A stretch of DNA of 56,038 nt from CAYQSU01 sp964420325. Its GTDB lineage: Bacteria; Pseudomonadota; Alphaproteobacteria; Rhodospirillales; Defluviicoccaceae. The notes beneath the pieces are model-generated. The model did not search any database. It saw nothing but the letters and a program-made list of their open reading frames with translations, and was not told where the DNA came from. Each line of letters opens with the position of its first letter. Position 1 is the stretch's first letter. Positions 16,192 through 25,646 of this stretch are shown here, piece by piece. The stretch is taken from assembly GCA_964420325.1 (NCBI GenBank), contig CAYQSU010000014.1, forward strand, positions 1 through 56,038, given 5' to 3'. A program made the translations under genes and the position numbers.

Positions 16192-17002
16192 TCGCCTGCC
16201 GATGCTCCGAGAGATCGGTGATCGAAGGCCGGTCGCCGCACAACGGACACTCCGGATCGCGGCGGACGCGGATCTTGCGAAAGCTCGTGGACAGCGCGTC
16301 GCACACCAGAAGCCAGCCCGAGAGGCTGTCGCCAAGCCCGAGCAGCTCCTTGATCACCTCCGTCGCCTGCAGGGAGCCCACGGTTCCGCACCAGGCGCCG
16401 AGGACGCCCGCCTCGGCGCACGACGGGATGTCGCCCGGCGGCGGCGGCTCGCGATAGAGACAGCGGTAGCAGGGGCCGTGCCCGCCGTCGCCGGCCACGG
16501 CCTCATGGGCCTTGAACGTGGCGACCTGTCCGTCGAAACGGAGGATGGCGGCCGAGACCAGGGGCCTTCTCGCGAAGTAGCAGGCGTCGTTGACGAGGAA
16601 GCGGGTGGGGAAGTTGTCGGAGCCGTCGGCGACGACGTCGTGGTCCCGGACGAGGTCGAGGGCGTTCTCGGGCGAGAACCGCGTCGCCAGTGGAACGAGC
16701 CTGACATCCGGGTTGACGGCGGCGACGGCCGCCTTGGCGCTCATCACCTTCGGCGTGCCGATCCGGTCGGTGGTGTGGACCACCTGCCGCTGCAGATTGG
16801 AGAGATCGACGACGTCGTCGTCGACGACGGTGATGGTGCCGACGCCCGCCGCGGCGAGGTAGAGAAGCAACGGCGAGCCGAGACCGCCGGCGCCGATCAC
16901 CAGCACCTTCGACGACAGCAGCCGCTCCTGTCCTTTGCCGCCGATCTCCCTCAGGAGGATGTGCCGGGCGTAGCGTTCGATCTGGTCGTCGCGAAGGTCC
17001 AT
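16169..17002 (-). CDS. moeB: MoeB/ThiF/HesA-family adenylyltransferase
   Basis: E1-like enzyme that adenylates the C-terminal glycine of a ubiquitin-like sulfur carrier (MoaD or ThiS). 277 residues: RYARHILLREIGGKGQERL, nucleotide loop VLVIGAGGLGSPLLLYLAAAGVG, DDDVVDLSNLQRQVVHTT with the conserved Arg, ADGSDNFPTRFLVND, and two zinc-binding CxxC pairs (CYRC and CPLC). There is no C-terminal rhodanese domain. The choice between MoeB, ThiF and a dedicated sulfur-relay partner is open; placement directly after cysK leaves cysteine-linked sulfur activation possible. Confidence 0.86.
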   Translation of the reverse strand: MDLRDDQIERYARHILLREIGGKGQERLLSSKVLVIGAGGLGSPLLLYLAAAGVGTITVVDDDVVDLSNLQRQVVHTTDRIGTPKVMSAKAAVAAVNPDVRLVPLATRFSPENALDLVRDHDVVADGSDNFPTRFLVNDACYFARRPLVSAAILRFDGQVATFKAHEAVAGDGGHGPCYRCLYREPPPPGDIPSCAEAGVLGAWCGTVGSLQATEVIKELLGLGDSLSGWLLVCDALSTSFRKIRVRRDPECPLCGDRPSITDLSEHRQANALCTAD

Positions 17003-17026
17003 CGCCTGCCAGCCGCTCCCCGGTGC

Positions 17027-18013
<987 letters not shown>

Positions 18014-18110
18014 GGCCTCTCCCCCCTTCCATGGTCTTCGGTCATGCGCACTCCGGTGGCTTGCCGTGGCGCCGATCAGTATCCCTCTTTGCCGGCGATC
18101 GGGCCAGACA

Positions 18111-18566
18111 CTAAATCGAGAAGTCGAGGCTCTGCCGCCCCTCGCTGACGATCCCCGCCTTGCTGGCAAGGGCGCACAGATCGTCGATGGTTAGCCGGTC
18201 GAGGCGCTCCATCACGTCCTCCTGGAGATCGGCCCACAACGGCCGGACCACCTTCTGCGCGAGCAGGGAACCGGTCTCGTCCTGCAGCGGATCGTCCGCG
18301 GTCTCCGTGTTGCGGACCACCCGCACGACCTCGCCGACCGTGATGCGCCGTCGCTCGCGCGCCAGGCGATAGCCGCCCTTCGGCCCGCGCACGCCGACCA
18401 GGACGCCGTCGCGCACCAGGCTCTGCAGCGCCTGCTCGAGGTAGCGCCTGGGAATGCCCTGCCGGCGCGTGATCTCGGCGCTCTGCACCGGCTCGCTGCC
18501 GGCGTGGTAGGCGATGTCGACGACCGCCTCGATGGCGAACAACGTCTTTCTCGAGAAGCGCAGCAC
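18111..18566 (-). CDS. Rrf2-family transcriptional regulator (CymR-like, no cluster cysteines)
   Basis: 151-residue Rrf2-type winged-helix protein starting with GTG 18566, which has AAGGAG eight bases upstream. The N-terminus LRFSRKTLFAIEAVVDIAYHAG and the recognition region AEITRRQGIPRRYLEQALQSLVRDGVLVGVRGPKGGYRLAR are typical. The three-cysteine Fe-S site of IscR is absent; the only cysteine is near the C-terminus. That and the adjacent cysK recall CymR, the Rrf2 repressor that pairs with CysK in Firmicutes, rather than IscR. Regulation of the downstream sulfur genes is inferred. Confidence 0.85.
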   Translation of the reverse strand: MLRFSRKTLFAIEAVVDIAYHAGSEPVQSAEITRRQGIPRRYLEQALQSLVRDGVLVGVRGPKGGYRLARERRRITVGEVVRVVRNTETADDPLQDETGSLLAQKVVRPLWADLQEDVMERLDRLTIDDLCALASKAGIVSEGRQSLDFSI

Positions 18567-18605
18567 CGCACGTGCTCCTTCCAGACCGGTTCGATGTTCC
18601 TGCTC

Positions 18606-19055
18606 TCAGCGTCCCGTCGAGCCGAAGCCGCCGGCGGCGCGATCGGTCTCGGCGAGCGCATCCGTCGGCGCCCAGGCGACGGTCGCCACCGGCGCCACCA
18701 CCAGCTGGGCGATGCGCATGCCGCGCTCGACGCGAAAGGCCTGGTCGCCGAGGTTGACGAGGATGACCTTGATCTCGCCGCGGTAGTCGGCGTCGACGGT
18801 GCCGGGCGCGTTGAGAACGGTGAGCCCGTGCTCGGCCGCCAGGCCCGAACGCGGACGCACCTGCGCCTCCAGGCCCCTGGGCAGGGCGATGGCGACGCCG
18901 GTGGCGACCACCGCCCGGGCGCCCGGCTCGAGCACGACCGCGTCTGCGACCGCCGCCACCAGGTCCATGCCGGCGCTGGTCGCGGTGGCGTAGCCCGGCA
19001 ACGGCAGGCCGGCGCCATGGGCAAGACGCTTGATCGGCACCTCGACCCGGGTCAT
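18606..19055 (-). CDS. dut: dUTP diphosphatase (dUTPase)
   Basis: Trimeric dUTPase that hydrolyses dUTP to dUMP. 149 residues with all five motifs in order: ATSAGMDLVA, RPRSGLA, GTVDADYRGEIKVILVN, RIAQLVV and the P-loop-like GGFGSTGR at the C-terminus. Its ATG overlaps the coaBC stop by four bases (ATGA, 19052-19055), the common coaBC-dut coupling of proteobacteria. Confidence 0.96.
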   Translation of the reverse strand: MTRVEVPIKRLAHGAGLPLPGYATATSAGMDLVAAVADAVVLEPGARAVVATGVAIALPRGLEAQVRPRSGLAAEHGLTVLNAPGTVDADYRGEIKVILVNLGDQAFRVERGMRIAQLVVAPVATVAWAPTDALAETDRAAGGFGSTGR

Positions 19056-20266
19056 GCCGCGAGCGCCTCGGCGATGCGTTCCGCCAGGCGGTCGGCGACG
19101 GCGCGCTTGCTCATCGGCGGCCAGTCCTCGATGCCGGTCGCCATCACCAGATGGACGGTGTTGGCGTCGCCGCCAAAGGTGCCGGCCGCGTGCGAGACGT
19201 CGTTGGCGACGATCCAGTCGCAGCCCTTCCGCCGGAGCTTCTCCCGGGCGTTGTCGACGATCCGCTCGGTCTCGGCGGCAAAGCCGATGAGCAAGCGGGG
19301 CCTGCGGTTGCCGGCGCCGGCGAGCGCCATCAGGATGTCCGGGTTCTCGGCGAGCGCCAGGACCGGCGGCGGGCCGCCGGGCTGCTTCTTGATCTTGCCT
19401 GCCGCCGTCTCGGCGACGCGCCAGTCGCTCACCGCCGCCGCGCAGACGGCGACGTCCACCGGCAGCGCCGCCCGGCAGGCGGCCAGCATCTCCTCCGCCG
19501 ATTCGACATGAACGACGCGGACGCCCGGCGGGTCGGGCTGCCGCGTCGGTCCGGAGACCAGCGTCGTCGCCGCGCCCAGCCGGGCCAGCGCCAGGGCGAT
19601 GGCGTGGCCCTGCTTGCCGGAGGACCGGTTGGCGATGAACCGGACCGGATCGATGGCCTCGTGGGTCGGGCCGCTGGTCACCAGCGCCCGCCGGCCCTTC
19701 AGGCGCTCCGGCCCGCCCAGGAGCCGCTCGGCGGCGGCCACGATCTCCTCCGGCTCGGCCATCCGCCCCATGCCCCATTCGCCGCAGGCCATGTCGCCTT
19801 CGTTGGGGCCGACGAGGTGGACGCCGCGCGCCCGCAAGAGCTCGAGGTTGGCCCGGGTCGCCGGATGCTCCCACATCCGGACGTTCATCGCCGGCGCCGC
19901 GAGGATCGGCTTGTCGGTCGCGAGCAGCGCCGTCGTCGCCAGATCGCCGGCGAGCCCGGCCGCCATCTTGGCCAGAAGATCGGCGGTCGCCGGTGCCACG
20001 ACGACCAGGTCGGCCTCGCGCGAGAGACGGATGTGCCCCATCTCGCTCTCGTCCGTCAGCGAGAACAGGTCCGTGTACACCTTGTCTTCGCTGAGGGCGG
20101 CGAGCGCCAAGGGCGTGACGAAGCTGGCGCCGGCCTCGGTGAGAATGCACCGGCACGCCGCCTTCCGCTCCCTGAGCCGGCGGATCAGGTCGAGACACTT
20201 GTAGGCGGCGATCCCCCCCGACACGACGAGAAGGATGCGTTTCCCCTCCAGGGACGGCAGAATCAT
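19052..20266 (-). CDS. coaBC: Bifunctional phosphopantothenoylcysteine decarboxylase / phosphopantothenate-cysteine ligase
   Basis: Two consecutive steps of coenzyme A synthesis. 404 residues. The N-terminal flavin-dependent CoaC part (about 1-185) shows VVSGGIAAYK, the catalytic His in MGHIRLSREADL, PAMNVRMWEHPA and the substrate-flap cysteine in GDMACGEWGMGRM. The C-terminal CoaB part shows VTSGPTHEAIDPVRFIANRSSGKQGHAIA, AAAVSDWR, the KIKK lysines and LIGFAAETE. A TATAAG lies only a few bases before the start codon in an AT-rich upstream stretch, so a short or absent leader is possible. Confidence 0.95.
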   Translation of the reverse strand: MILPSLEGKRILLVVSGGIAAYKCLDLIRRLRERKAACRCILTEAGASFVTPLALAALSEDKVYTDLFSLTDESEMGHIRLSREADLVVVAPATADLLAKMAAGLAGDLATTALLATDKPILAAPAMNVRMWEHPATRANLELLRARGVHLVGPNEGDMACGEWGMGRMAEPEEIVAAAERLLGGPERLKGRRALVTSGPTHEAIDPVRFIANRSSGKQGHAIALALARLGAATTLVSGPTRQPDPPGVRVVHVESAEEMLAACRAALPVDVAVCAAAVSDWRVAETAAGKIKKQPGGPPPVLALAENPDILMALAGAGNRRPRLLIGFAAETERIVDNAREKLRRKGCDWIVANDVSHAAGTFGGDANTVHLVMATGIEDWPPMSKRAVADRLAERIAEALAA

Positions 20267-20363
20267 CGCTTATAACCAAAAAAATGTGTGGTTACCATAC
20301 GGTGGTCGGAGCGCGGACGCAATACCCTTTTTCGGCGCATCACCGGTTTCTCCGCAAGGCGAC

Positions 20364-21899
20364 TCACCCGCCGACGGCGAGGAGGGCGACGAGAAGCGCG
20401 ATCACGAGCCAGAGCAGGGTCGTTTCCGTCCGCCCGGTACGGCCGCCTCCGGCCTCGCGGACGCTGTCCGGGTGCAGCCGGATCCGCCCCTCGGCGAGCA
20501 TGGTCATGCCCTTTTCGGCCAGGCGCATGAACGCCGGCAGGCGGAGCACGCTCTCGGTCACCTCGCCCACCGTCTCCCGCAGCCGTGCTTCCGGATTGAG
20601 CGTTTCCGCCATCCACGCCTCGATCAGCGGGCGGGCGAGAACCCACATGTTGGCATCCGGGCACAACCGCCGGCCGGTGCCCTCGGCGACCAGCATGGTC
20701 TTCTGCAGCAACAGGAGCTGGGGTTGCGTCTCCATCTCGAAGGTCTCGGTGACGGCGAACAGCTGGCCGAGCAGGCGTGCCATCGAGATCTCGTTCTGCG
20801 GCTTGTCCATGATCGGCTCGGCGATGGACCGGCAGGCCTGGGTGAAGGAGTCGATCGAGCGGTGCGCCGGCACCCATCCCGCCTCGAAGTGCACCTCCGC
20901 CGCGCGGCGGTAGTCCTGCGTGAGGAACGCGACTAGGAGCTCGGCGAGGAAGCGCCGGGTCGGCCGGTCGAGGCGGCCCATGATGCCGAAATCGACGGCG
21001 ACGACGGCGCCGTCCGCGCCGACGAACAGGTTGCCGGCATGGAGGTCGCCGTGAAAGAAGCCGTCGCGGAAGAGCTGGAGGAAGAACGCGCGGGCGGCCC
21101 TGGCCAGCACCTCGTGGGGATCCTGCCCGGCGGCGAGGATGGCGTCGCGATCGTCGAGCGGGATGCCGCTGACCCGCTCGACCGTCAGCACCCTCCGCCC
21201 GGTGCGGCTCCAGTTCACGGCCGGAACCCGGAAATCGGGATCGCCGGCGAAGTTCTCGGCAAGCTCGGCCGCCGCCGCCGCCTCGAACCGCAGGTCCATC
21301 TCCATGGACACCGTCTCGGCCAGAGTCCGCACCGAGTCGACCGGCCTGAGACGACGCCATTCGGGCCGCGTCGCCTCGACGATCTCGGCGATCCACATGA
21401 ACAGGTCGAGATCGCGGGCGAAGGCCGCCTCGACGCCCGGACGCAACACCTTCACCGCCACCTCGCGGCCGTCGCCATCGACGGCGAAGTGGACCTGGGC
21501 GATCGACGCCGCGGCGACCGGGACGTCGTCGAAGCGTTGAAACAGAGTATCGACCGGGGCGCCGAGCTCCCTTTCGATCGTCGCCCGGGCGGCGGCGCCC
21601 GGGAACGGCGGCAGCCGGTCCTGAAGCTGCGACAGGTCCGTCGCCAGCTCCTCGCCGAGGAGATCCGACCGCGTCGACAGCGCCTGGCCGAGCTTGATGA
21701 ACGACGGCCCCGCCTCCTGCAGCGCACGCGCCAGCCGCTGCCCGGGCCGGCCCGGCCGCCGGCGCCGGGAGACGAGGCGCGCCACGAGCGTGATCGACGG
21801 CGCGACGCCGATGTGCTCCAACAGGAACAGGGCGTCGTGGCGGGCCAGCGTCCGGGCCAGAACCAGCAGCCGGACGACGTTGCGAAGGGTCCGGATCAC
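20364..21899 (-). CDS. ubiB: Ubiquinone biosynthesis atypical kinase UbiB
   Basis: ABC1/ADCK-family protein needed for ubiquinone synthesis, thought to act as an ATPase for membrane-bound intermediates. 511 residues from a GTG start. Family marks: the KxGQ motif in SFIKLGQALSTRSDLLG, the alanine-rich nucleotide loop in VPVAAASIAQVHFA, the lysine in VAVKVLRPG, the glutamate-rich SMEMDLRFEAAAAAEL, FHGDLHAGNLFV and AVDFGIMGRL. A C-terminal hydrophobic helix (TTLLWLVIALLVALLAV) anchors it in the membrane. It lies directly downstream of ubiE on the same strand. Confidence 0.94.
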   Translation of the reverse strand: MIRTLRNVVRLLVLARTLARHDALFLLEHIGVAPSITLVARLVSRRRRPGRPGQRLARALQEAGPSFIKLGQALSTRSDLLGEELATDLSQLQDRLPPFPGAAARATIERELGAPVDTLFQRFDDVPVAAASIAQVHFAVDGDGREVAVKVLRPGVEAAFARDLDLFMWIAEIVEATRPEWRRLRPVDSVRTLAETVSMEMDLRFEAAAAAELAENFAGDPDFRVPAVNWSRTGRRVLTVERVSGIPLDDRDAILAAGQDPHEVLARAARAFFLQLFRDGFFHGDLHAGNLFVGADGAVVAVDFGIMGRLDRPTRRFLAELLVAFLTQDYRRAAEVHFEAGWVPAHRSIDSFTQACRSIAEPIMDKPQNEISMARLLGQLFAVTETFEMETQPQLLLLQKTMLVAEGTGRRLCPDANMWVLARPLIEAWMAETLNPEARLRETVGEVTESVLRLPAFMRLAEKGMTMLAEGRIRLHPDSVREAGGGRTGRTETTLLWLVIALLVALLAVGG

Positions 21900-21972
21900 C
21901 GCGGCGAACCGCGCGTCCGGGACCGGAACCCGCCGGCCGGCCCGGATCTCGCCTCCGTCCTCGCCGCCATGC

Positions 21973-22758
21973 TCAGGTGCGCCAGGCCGAATGCAGCGCG
22001 GCGATGCCGCCCGAGAGATTGCGATACGCGACCCGGCCGAGACCGGCCGCTCGGATCATCCGCGCAAACGCGTCCTGGGGCGGAAACCTGCGGATGCTCT
22101 CGACGAGATAGCGATAGGCATCGGCGTTGCCGGTGACGAGCCCTCCCAGCAGCGGCAGCACCCGGAACGAATAGGCATCGTAGAGACGGTCGAGCACCGG
22201 GATCGCGACGCGGCTGAACTCGAGGCAGAGAAACCGCCCGCCGGGCTTGAGCACGCGCCTCGCCTCGGCCAGCGCCAGGTCGATGCGGGTCACGTTGCGG
22301 ATGCAGAACGCAGTGGCGCAGGCGTCGACCGAGGCGTCGGCGAGCGGCAGCGCCTCGGCATTGCCGCGCACCCAGACGGCGCCCTCGAGAAAGCCGGCGT
22401 CGATGGCCCGGTCGCGGCCGATCGCCAGCATCTCCTCGTTGGCGTCGACGACGATCACCCTGCCGCCGCCGGCCCTGAGAAACCGCAGGGCGATATCGCC
22501 CGTGCCGCCGCCGACGTCGACGAGCACCATCTCCGGCCGAGGCCTCAGCCAGTCGATCATCGCCGCCTTCCACAGGCGATGAACGCCGCCGCTCATCAGG
22601 TCGTTCATCAGGTCGTAGCGATCGGCCACCGAATCGAACACCGCCCGCACCAGGGATGCCTTCTCGTGCTCGGGCACGGTGCGAAAGCCGAAATGGGTGT
22701 CGCCGCCCGTGGGGGCTCGGTCTCCGTGGTCTTCGTTGCTGTCGCGCGCGCCGGCCAT
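21973..22758 (-). CDS. ubiE: Ubiquinone/menaquinone C-methyltransferase UbiE
   Basis: SAM-dependent C-methyltransferase in ubiquinone synthesis. 261 residues: THFGFRTV, VRAVFDSVADRYDLMNDLMSGGVHRLWK, motif I LVDVGGGTGDIALRFL, VDANEEML, ATAFCIRNVTRIDLALAEARRVLKPGGRFLCLEFS, and the C-terminal NLSGGIAALHSAWR typical of UbiE. It is divergent from mutM with a 47-base gap, an arrangement common in alphaproteobacteria. Confidence 0.96.
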   Translation of the reverse strand: MAGARDSNEDHGDRAPTGGDTHFGFRTVPEHEKASLVRAVFDSVADRYDLMNDLMSGGVHRLWKAAMIDWLRPRPEMVLVDVGGGTGDIALRFLRAGGGRVIVVDANEEMLAIGRDRAIDAGFLEGAVWVRGNAEALPLADASVDACATAFCIRNVTRIDLALAEARRVLKPGGRFLCLEFSRVAIPVLDRLYDAYSFRVLPLLGGLVTGNADAYRYLVESIRRFPPQDAFARMIRAAGLGRVAYRNLSGGIAALHSAWRT

Positions 22759-22805
22759 GGCGCGAGACGATAGCGGATGCGCCCCGCCTGCGCTAGCGTG
22801 CGGCG

Positions 22806-23648
22806 ATGCCCGAACTTCCCGAGGTCGAGACCGTACGGCAGGGTCTGGCGCCGGTCCTGGTCGGACGGCGCCTCGACGCCGTCGAGGCCCGCCGCCCGGA
22901 TCTCAGGTTTCCGCTGCCGGCCGGCTTCGCACCGAGGCTCGAGGGGCGTCGGGCGCTGGCCGTCGACCGCCGCGGCAAGCACCTCATCGTGCGGCTCGAC
23001 GACGGCCAGGCGCTGCTCATGCACCTGGGCATGTCGGGCCGGTTCCACATCGACCGGAGCGGGCAGGCGACGGCCGACCCGCACGACCACGTGGTCTTGC
23101 GGACGGACGAGGGCGTCGGCATCCGCTTTCGCGACCCGCGCCGGTTCGGCTTCATGGACCTGTGGCCGGCCGACGCTCTCGATGCCCATCCGATGCTGGC
23201 CCGGCTGGGACCGGAGCCGCTCGGCGACGGCTTCACCGCGGCCTTCCTCGCCGCCCGCCTCCGCGGCCGCAGCGCGGCGGTGAAGCCGGCCATCCTCGAT
23301 CAGGCGGTGGTGGCCGGCATGGGCAACATCTACGCCTCGGAGAGCCTGTTCCGCGCCGGCCTCTCGCCCGGCCGGCCGGCGGCCTCGATCGCCGGCCGTC
23401 GAGCCGAACGCCTGGTCCGGGCGATCCGGTCGGTGCTCGCCGAAGCGATCGCCGCCGGCGGCTCCAGCCTGCGCGACCATCGCCGTCCGTCGGGCGAACT
23501 CGGCACCTTCCAGCATCGGTTCGCCGTCTATGGCCGCGACGGCGAGCGCTGCCCGGGCTGCACCTGCGATGCGGCACGGACAGGCGGGATCCGCCGGACG
23601 CTCCAGGCCGGGCGGTCGACATTCTTCTGTGCGAAGCGTCAGCGGTGA
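22806..23648 (+). CDS. mutM: Formamidopyrimidine-DNA glycosylase (Fpg/MutM) with altered zinc-ligand spacing
   Basis: Base-excision repair glycosylase/AP lyase for 8-oxoguanine and FaPy. 280 residues beginning with the catalytic PELPEVETVRQGL (Pro2 nucleophile, Glu3). The conserved lysine is in DRRGKHLIV, and VVAGMGNIYASESLFRAGLSP is the helix-two-turn-helix. The C-terminal zinc finger reads CPGCTC and then GRSTFFCAKRQR: the usual final Cx2C is here C-A-K-R, so the fourth canonical cysteine is arginine, while an extra cysteine follows the first pair. Zinc may be held by Cx2CxC...C instead. Confidence 0.95.
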   Translation: MPELPEVETVRQGLAPVLVGRRLDAVEARRPDLRFPLPAGFAPRLEGRRALAVDRRGKHLIVRLDDGQALLMHLGMSGRFHIDRSGQATADPHDHVVLRTDEGVGIRFRDPRRFGFMDLWPADALDAHPMLARLGPEPLGDGFTAAFLAARLRGRSAAVKPAILDQAVVAGMGNIYASESLFRAGLSPGRPAASIAGRRAERLVRAIRSVLAEAIAAGGSSLRDHRRPSGELGTFQHRFAVYGRDGERCPGCTCDAARTGGIRRTLQAGRSTFFCAKRQR

Positions 23649-23667
23649 TGCTATAGGGAGCGGCGCC

Positions 23668-24054
23668 ATGCACCGTTTTCGCTGCACAACTGCGCGGGCC
23701 ACGGCACTGGCGTGGGGGCTCGCCCACGCCGTCTCCGTCGCGGCGGCCGAGTTCGTCAGCGGCATCGAGGATCTGCCTCTGATGCCGGGCCTCAGCGAGG
23801 TGCGGGACGGCCGGGTCGTGTTCGAGGTGGCGGACGGACGGATCGTCCAGGCGAAGGCGACGGGCGCGGTCTCGCGCCGGGAGGTTGCGGGATTCTACGC
23901 CGAGACCCTGCCGCAGCTCGGCTGGTGCGCGGGCGAGAACGGCGTCTTTCACCGGGAGGGGGAGCGGCTGATCCTGGAGTTCGACGGCAGCGACCGCACC
24001 GACCTTGGCGTTCGCTTCACACTCGAGCCGGCTCCCGGCGGCCGGTGCCCGTAG
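23668..24054 (+). CDS. Small secreted protein of unknown function
   Basis: 128 residues beginning with a signal peptide (about 1-27, ending SVAAAEF). The mature part starts VSGIEDLPLMPGL and includes GRVVFEVADGRIVQAKATGAV and VAGFYAETLPQLGWCAGENGVF, a compact alpha/beta pattern. I recall similar proteins between mutM and an enoyl-CoA hydratase gene in other alphaproteobacteria, but no function is known to me. The ATG at 23668 has AGGGAG upstream. It follows mutM by 19 bases and is probably co-transcribed with it. Confidence 0.75.
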   Translation: MHRFRCTTARATALAWGLAHAVSVAAAEFVSGIEDLPLMPGLSEVRDGRVVFEVADGRIVQAKATGAVSRREVAGFYAETLPQLGWCAGENGVFHREGERLILEFDGSDRTDLGVRFTLEPAPGGRCP

Positions 24055-24089
24055 CGGACGATAAACACTCGAACGGAGAGGAGGGACCC

Positions 24090-24866
24090 ATGGCCTACCA
24101 GTACATCATCGCCGAACCGCGGGGCGCGGTCGGCTTCATCCGGCTCAACCGGCCCGATGCCCTGAACGCCCTGAACTCGGGCCTGATGACCGAGCTCAAG
24201 GCGGCACTCGACGGCTTCGAGGCCGACGACGCCATCGGCGCCATCCTGATCACCGGCAGCGACAAGGCGTTCGCCGCGGGCGCCGACATCAAGGAGATGA
24301 AGGACAAGACGTTTGTCGACTGCTACCTCGAGGACTTCATCACCACCACCTGGGAGCGGATCCCGACCTGCCGCAAGCCGGTGATCGCCGCCGTCGCCGG
24401 GTTCGCGCTGGGCGGCGGCTGCGAGGTGGCGATGATGTGCGACTTCATCATTGCCGCCGACAACGCCCGGTTCGGGCAGCCGGAGATCACCATCGCGACG
24501 ATCCCCGGCGCCGGCGGGTCGCAGCGCCTGACGCGCGCGATCGGCAAGGCCAAGGCCATGGACATGTGCCTCACCGGGCGGATGATGGACGCCGCCGAGG
24601 CCGAGCGCGCCGGCCTCGTCAGCCGCGTCGTGCCGCTGGCCGACCTCGAGGCCGAGGCGATGAAGGCGGCGGAGAAGATCGCGGCGATGTCCCGGCCGGC
24701 GCTGATGATGGCCAAGGAGATGGTGAACCGGGCATTCGAGACCACGCTCTCCGAGGGCATCCGCTTCGAGCGTCGCATGTTCCACGCGACGTTCGGCACC
24801 GCGGACCAGAAGGAGGGCATGTCGGCCTTCGCAGAGAAGCGCAAGCCCCAGTACAAGAACCGCTAG
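24090..24866 (+). CDS. Enoyl-CoA hydratase
   Basis: Crotonase-fold enzyme of 258 residues that hydrates trans-2-enoyl-CoA to 3-hydroxyacyl-CoA. Seen: GFIRLNRPDALNALNSGLMTEL, FAAGADIKEM (oxyanion hole), PVIAAVAGFALGGGCEVAMMCDFIIA with the first catalytic Glu, and FGQPEITIATIPGAGGSQRLTRAIG with the second. This double-Glu pattern indicates a true hydratase. The ATG at 24090 follows GGAGAGGAGGG. Short-chain substrates are likely, but it is not clustered with other beta-oxidation genes. Confidence 0.93.
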   Translation: MAYQYIIAEPRGAVGFIRLNRPDALNALNSGLMTELKAALDGFEADDAIGAILITGSDKAFAAGADIKEMKDKTFVDCYLEDFITTTWERIPTCRKPVIAAVAGFALGGGCEVAMMCDFIIAADNARFGQPEITIATIPGAGGSQRLTRAIGKAKAMDMCLTGRMMDAAEAERAGLVSRVVPLADLEAEAMKAAEKIAAMSRPALMMAKEMVNRAFETTLSEGIRFERRMFHATFGTADQKEGMSAFAEKRKPQYKNR

Positions 24867-24911
24867 CCGCCGACGCCCCTGCGCCTGGCTCCCGGGCGCA
24901 TCGGGTCGCGG

Positions 24912-24940
24912 TTGACGTCAGCGCGAACCGCGTCTATAAG
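24912..24940 (+). promoter_or_regulatory. Sigma-70 promoter of rpsT
   Basis: TTGACG (24912-24917), a 17-base spacer and TATAAG (24935-24940) make a near-consensus promoter. Transcription would start about 24947, giving a leader of about 40 bases before rpsT. Confidence 0.8.
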
Positions 24941-24988
24941 CCGCCGGTTCGCGCGCGACCGCGCGCCGAAGGCGGCATGGATCGTACG

Positions 24989-25255
24989 ATGGCTTACCAC
25001 AAGTCGGCAAAGAAGCGGATCAGACAGACCGGCAAACGAACCCAGGTCAATCGTGCCCGGGTGAGTCGCATCCGCACCTTCGTGAAGAAGGTCGAACAGG
25101 CCATCGCCGGCGGCGACCGGCAGCGGGCGGTGGCGGCTTTCCGTGACGCCCAGCCCGAACTGATGCGCGGCGTCAACAAGGGCGTGGTGCATCGCAACAC
25201 CATCGCCCGCAAGCTGTCTCGCCTGTCGGCCCGCATCAACAGGATGCCGGCCTAG
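24989..25255 (+). CDS. rpsT: 30S ribosomal protein S20
   Basis: Primary 16S rRNA-binding protein, 88 residues and very basic. The N-terminus AYHKSAKKRIRQTGKRTQVN and the C-terminal GVVHRNTIARKLSRLSARI are typical of S20. An ATG at 24977 lies closer to the GAAGG ribosome site (4 bases, against 16 for 24989) and would add four residues (MDRT); family conservation favours 24989, so the true start is uncertain by four codons. It lies just upstream of the dnaA region, as in other Rhodospirillales. Confidence 0.95.
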   Translation: MAYHKSAKKRIRQTGKRTQVNRARVSRIRTFVKKVEQAIAGGDRQRAVAAFRDAQPELMRGVNKGVVHRNTIARKLSRLSARINRMPA

Positions 25256-25368
25256 CCGGGGCATGGCCGGCATCCTTGCTGGCCTCACCCGTTTGGAGTT
25301 GCCCGGCGAAGTTCTCCTCGATTGCACAATCCCAGGATGTAGAACGCAAGGCGATTCCGGAGCGTGTC

Positions 25369-25396
25369 AAGAGAATTTTTGCCGGAGTTCTCTTTT
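25369..25396 (+). terminator. Possible rpsT terminator
   Basis: AAGAGAA (25369-25375) and TTCTCTT (25388-25394) form a perfect 7-base stem around a 12-base loop, followed by TT. The stem is AT-rich and the T run short, so efficiency is doubtful. Confidence 0.3.
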
Positions 25397-25616
25397 CGGC
25401 CCCGTTGAACGAGGGTCCGGCCGGCGATAGCCTTGGCTCCTCGGTGGGAGGGTGCAGCCGGCGGCGGCGTCGAGGCAAGAAGTACAATTCGGCCGAGCGC
25501 TTGGCCCTTAGAAGTCGCGCCGCATCAACCGTTCGAACATCGATACGGATGCCATTGAGAAACTGAGATTTTGTGCACTCAATGCCAAATATTTGTCGTC
25601 CCTTTACGTTTGTCGG

Positions 25617-25646
25617 TTGAAGTTCGTACCCCAGGTGGGGTAACAT
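25617..25646 (+). promoter_or_regulatory. Probable dnaA promoter with palindrome in the spacer
   Basis: TTGAAG (25617-25622) and TAACAT (25641-25646) are separated by 18 bases. The spacer and the first -10 bases contain a perfect inverted repeat TACCCC-AGGT-GGGGTA (25627-25642). A palindrome in this position suggests a regulator acting on the promoter itself. The promoter is about 300 bases upstream of the chosen dnaA start. Confidence 0.5.

Noticed and set aside
25369..25396. Strong rho-independent terminator after rpsT
   Set aside because: The stem is AT-rich and only two to four T residues follow; it is kept only as a low-confidence candidate.
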